A stretch of 7,526 nt of DNA from Marivivens sp. GTDB taxonomy: Bacteria > Pseudomonadota > Alphaproteobacteria > Rhodobacterales > Rhodobacteraceae. The position numbers were made by a program, and so were the translations under genes. Each line of letters starts with the position of its first letter. Within the stretch, counting starts at the first letter, position 1. Location: positions 1-7,526 of the forward strand of contig JAHEBR010000097.1 in the NCBI GenBank assembly GCA_024642185.1, in the 5' to 3' direction. Positions 5,863 through 7,526 of this stretch are shown here, piece by piece. Below the pieces are notes generated by a model. The model saw only the letters and a list, made by a program, of their open reading frames with translations. It was not told where the DNA came from and did not search any database.

Positions 5863-6762
5863 TCACTCCAGCCGCGCCGGGAAACCGGGCGCGCGGAGGT
5901 CGGTTCCGAGGAGGTCTTCGAGAAGCTTCGCAATCATCGGTGATTGCGCATCGCCGCCATAGGCGGCTTTCGCGGCCACATAGGTCTGGTTGGTCATGCT
6001 GGCAAGTTCCAGAGGCACGCCAAACTCCTTGCCAAAGCCCAGCGCAAATCCGAGGTCTTTGAGCGCGAGATCAAGGCTGAAGGCGATGTCATAGGAGCCG
6101 TTGAGGATCAGCGCACCCTCGGTCTCGTGCACGAAGCTATTGCCCGACGAGGCCGCAATCGCGTGCCACGCCTGCCCCAGATCAAGCCCGCCGCGCTTGG
6201 CGAGCATCAAGGCTTCGCCACAGGCCTTGAGGTGGATGAAGGCCAGCATATTGGTGATGACCTTGATGATCGACGACGACCCCAAAGGCCCCATGTGGAA
6301 GATACGGTTGCCCATGGCCTCGAAGGCCTTCCAGTGCAGATCGACCAGATCCTTGTCGCCCCCCGGCAGCATGGTGATCTCGCCGCGATAGGCGAGGTGG
6401 ACACCGCCGGTGACGGGCAGTTCGAGCATCCGCACACCCGCCTTTTCGGCCACCTTGCCCAGCGCCAGAACGTCGTCGCGCCCCAGCGTCGACATCTCGA
6501 TCCAGCTTGCACCCTCTTTCATCACCGGAAGGATTTGCGCCAAGACCTTTTCCGAAACCGCGGGCGAGGGCAGGCAGGTGATGACGTGATCGACCGAAGC
6601 CGCAACCTCGGCGGCGCTATCGGCCCAGATCGCCCCCGCTGCGATAAGCGGCTCGGCGAGCGATTTCTTGAGGTCCGTAACCGTAACCTTGAAGCCCGCC
6701 TTCAACAGACAGCCCGCACAGGCCGCGCCGAGGTTGCCCAGACCGATATAGCCGTAATGCAT
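5863..6762 (-). CDS. Beta-hydroxyacid dehydrogenase (tartronate-semialdehyde reductase / 3-hydroxyisobutyrate dehydrogenase family)
   Basis: The 299-residue NAD(P)-dependent oxidoreductase has the Rossmann motif GLGNLG at residues 7-12 and Asp30 at the end of the second strand, which suggests NAD preference. The substrate-binding block ELPVTGG (114-120) stands in for the usual D-x-PVSGG. Catalytic Lys167, with Asn171, lies in GSSSIIKVITN. Length is normal for the family. I start it at the ATG at 6762 because GGAGGG lies seven bases upstream; an in-frame TTG at 6777 overlaps that ribosome binding site. The upstream same-strand gene is a glycerate 2-kinase 97 bases away. This suggests reduction of tartronate semialdehyde (or hydroxypyruvate) to D-glycerate, which the kinase would then phosphorylate. 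The family also includes 3-hydroxyisobutyrate and threonate dehydrogenases, so the substrate is inferred from context only. Confidence 0.88.
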   Translation of the reverse strand: MHYGYIGLGNLGAACAGCLLKAGFKVTVTDLKKSLAEPLIAAGAIWADSAAEVAASVDHVITCLPSPAVSEKVLAQILPVMKEGASWIEMSTLGRDDVLALGKVAEKAGVRMLELPVTGGVHLAYRGEITMLPGGDKDLVDLHWKAFEAMGNRIFHMGPLGSSSIIKVITNMLAFIHLKACGEALMLAKRGGLDLGQAWHAIAASSGNSFVHETEGALILNGSYDIAFSLDLALKDLGFALGFGKEFGVPLELASMTNQTYVAAKAAYGGDAQSPMIAKLLEDLLGTDLRAPGFPARLE

Positions 6763-6793
6763 GAAAATACCCTCCAATTTTTCACGACCCTAT

Positions 6794-6832
6794 GCGGAAA
6801 CCGCGCTCGGCGCTGCCATTCTGCGGCAAGCG
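6794..6832 (-). repeat. Short hairpins in the 97-base gap between the kinase and dehydrogenase genes
   Basis: GCGGAAACCGC (6794-6804) is a 4-base-stem palindrome. CGCTGCC (6811-6817) pairs with GGCAAGCG (6825-6832) with one bulge. A third small one, GCGCG/CGCGC (6842-6846 and 6855-6859), lies next to the kinase stop. None is followed by a T-run on the minus strand, so none is a convincing terminator. I see no clear promoter in this gap, and the two genes may be co-transcribed. Confidence 0.3.
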
Positions 6833-6859
6833 ATGGCCAAAGCGCGACTTTTTGCGCGC

Positions 6860-7526
6860 CTAGGGCCGGATCAGGATGCCGAGATCGGCCACGTTGGTCC
6901 CCGTGGCACCAATCGTCAGAAGATCGCCCGCAAGAGCCAGCGCGGCATTGCTGTCGTTATCGGCCAAAAGCGCCTCGGGGTCGCCGCCCTTGGCGCGGAT
7001 CCGCCCGAGCGTCCCGCTATCGACAAGCCCGCCTGCCGCCTCGGTCGGCCCGTCGCGCCCGTCGGTGCCGCCTTGCAGGCAGACCCAGCCCTCAGGCCAG
7101 CCACGCCGCTCGGCCTCGATCGCGATCCTGAGCGCCAGCTCCTGATTGCGCCCGCCAAGGCCCGTGCCCTTGATCTGAACCGTGGTCTCGCCGCCCCAAA
7201 GGGTAATCCCCGCCCCCGCCGCATCGCAGATCGCCTTGGCCGCATCGGCCACATCGCCCACGACCGGCGCGGCGATGAGCTTGGCCCCTTCGGTCGCCAT
7301 AGCCGCAAGGCTCTGGCCGTTCGATCCCACAAGTCGGTTGGTCACAGGCGGCAGCGGCGAAGGCGCAGGCGCGGCCTCAAGATGGGCGCGGACCGAGGCC
7401 GGAACTTTTGCCCAAAGCCCCCTCGCCTTGAGCCGCGTGATCGCATCCGCCGCCGTCCCCAGCGCCTCGGTCGTCGGGCCCGAGGCGATGGCGCGCAAGT
7501 CGTCTCCGATCACGTCCGACAGGATC
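6860..7526 (-). CDS. gckA: Glycerate 2-kinase, MOFRL family (TtuD/GckA type), 5' part outside window
   Basis: About 221 C-terminal residues are visible, roughly half of the usual 420. The first residues, ILSDVIGDDLRAIASGPT, match the SDVxGDDxxxIASGPT signature at the end of the N-terminal (DUF4147) domain. The MOFRL domain follows with GGRNQEL (near 7156-7136) and GGTDGRDGPTEAAGGLVD (near 7072-7019), and the protein ends with GATGTNVADLGILI. Proteins of this family phosphorylate D-glycerate to 2-phosphoglycerate with ATP in the cytoplasm (serine cycle, glyoxylate and tartrate degradation). Many are annotated as hydroxypyruvate reductase TtuD, a name that experimental work on GckA-type enzymes does not support. 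The frame is open through the right edge and the true start is not in view; an internal GTG at 7513 falls within a conserved motif and is not a start. The dehydrogenase downstream fits as the preceding pathway step. Confidence 0.92.
   Translation of the reverse strand, partial: ILSDVIGDDLRAIASGPTTEALGTAADAITRLKARGLWAKVPASVRAHLEAAPAPSPLPPVTNRLVGSNGQSLAAMATEGAKLIAAPVVGDVADAAKAICDAAGAGITLWGGETTVQIKGTGLGGRNQELALRIAIEAERRGWPEGWVCLQGGTDGRDGPTEAAGGLVDSGTLGRIRAKGGDPEALLADNDSNAALALAGDLLTIGATGTNVADLGILIRP

Noticed and set aside
6760..6777. TTG start at 6777 for the dehydrogenase, adding five residues
   Set aside because: The TTG overlaps the GGAGGG that serves the ATG at 6762, and the Rossmann fold begins properly from that ATG.
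5944..7131. Plus-strand open frame of 395 codons across the dehydrogenase, the gap and the kinase
   Set aside because: It crosses two well-supported minus-strand genes and the gap between them, and shows no recognisable motif.
7511..7513. GTG at 7513 as the start of a short kinase
   Set aside because: It is the valine of the conserved SDVIGDD motif and the frame continues to the window edge, so the gene is truncated by the window and not short.

Overview
The window is GC-rich and gene-dense and looks like a chromosomal segment of an alphaproteobacterium, most likely a Rhodobacteraceae-type organism. That guess rests on overall composition, on the aminomethyltransferase-fold protein of the DmdA (DMSP demethylase) clade, and on the MOFRL-type glycerate 2-kinase. 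I see no rRNA, tRNA, CRISPR array, insertion sequence or phage gene. Seven protein genes fill almost all of it, two of them cut by the window edges.

Left block (1-3432): a DmdA/GcvT-like methyltransferase (minus strand, missing only its extreme C-terminus at the left edge) lies downstream of a class C beta-lactamase-fold serine hydrolase on the same strand. A GcvA-type LysR regulator is divergent from the hydrolase. A 15-base sequence upstream of the lysR gene recurs with 14 of 15 matches, in the opposite orientation, in the gap just upstream of the DmdA-like gene. It is a candidate binding site for the regulator and suggests that the three genes form one regulatory unit.

Middle block (3429-5862): glpD (aerobic glycerol-3-phosphate dehydrogenase, minus) and glpR (DeoR-family repressor, plus) are divergent. 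Between them is an AT-rich intergenic stretch with decamers resembling GlpR half-sites. No glycerol kinase or facilitator gene is attached to either gene here.

Right block (5863-7526): on the minus strand a glycerate 2-kinase (C-terminal half only, cut by the right edge) is followed by a beta-hydroxyacid dehydrogenase of the tartronate-semialdehyde reductase/3-hydroxyisobutyrate dehydrogenase family. Together they could turn tartronate semialdehyde into 2-phosphoglycerate, although the dehydrogenase substrate is inferred.

Both convergent gene pairs meet with no space: lysR and glpD stops overlap in CTAG, and the glpR and dehydrogenase stops abut as TGATCA. Overall this is ordinary central and C1/C3 metabolism. 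The least explained part is the hydrolase/DmdA-like/LysR unit and its shared motif.
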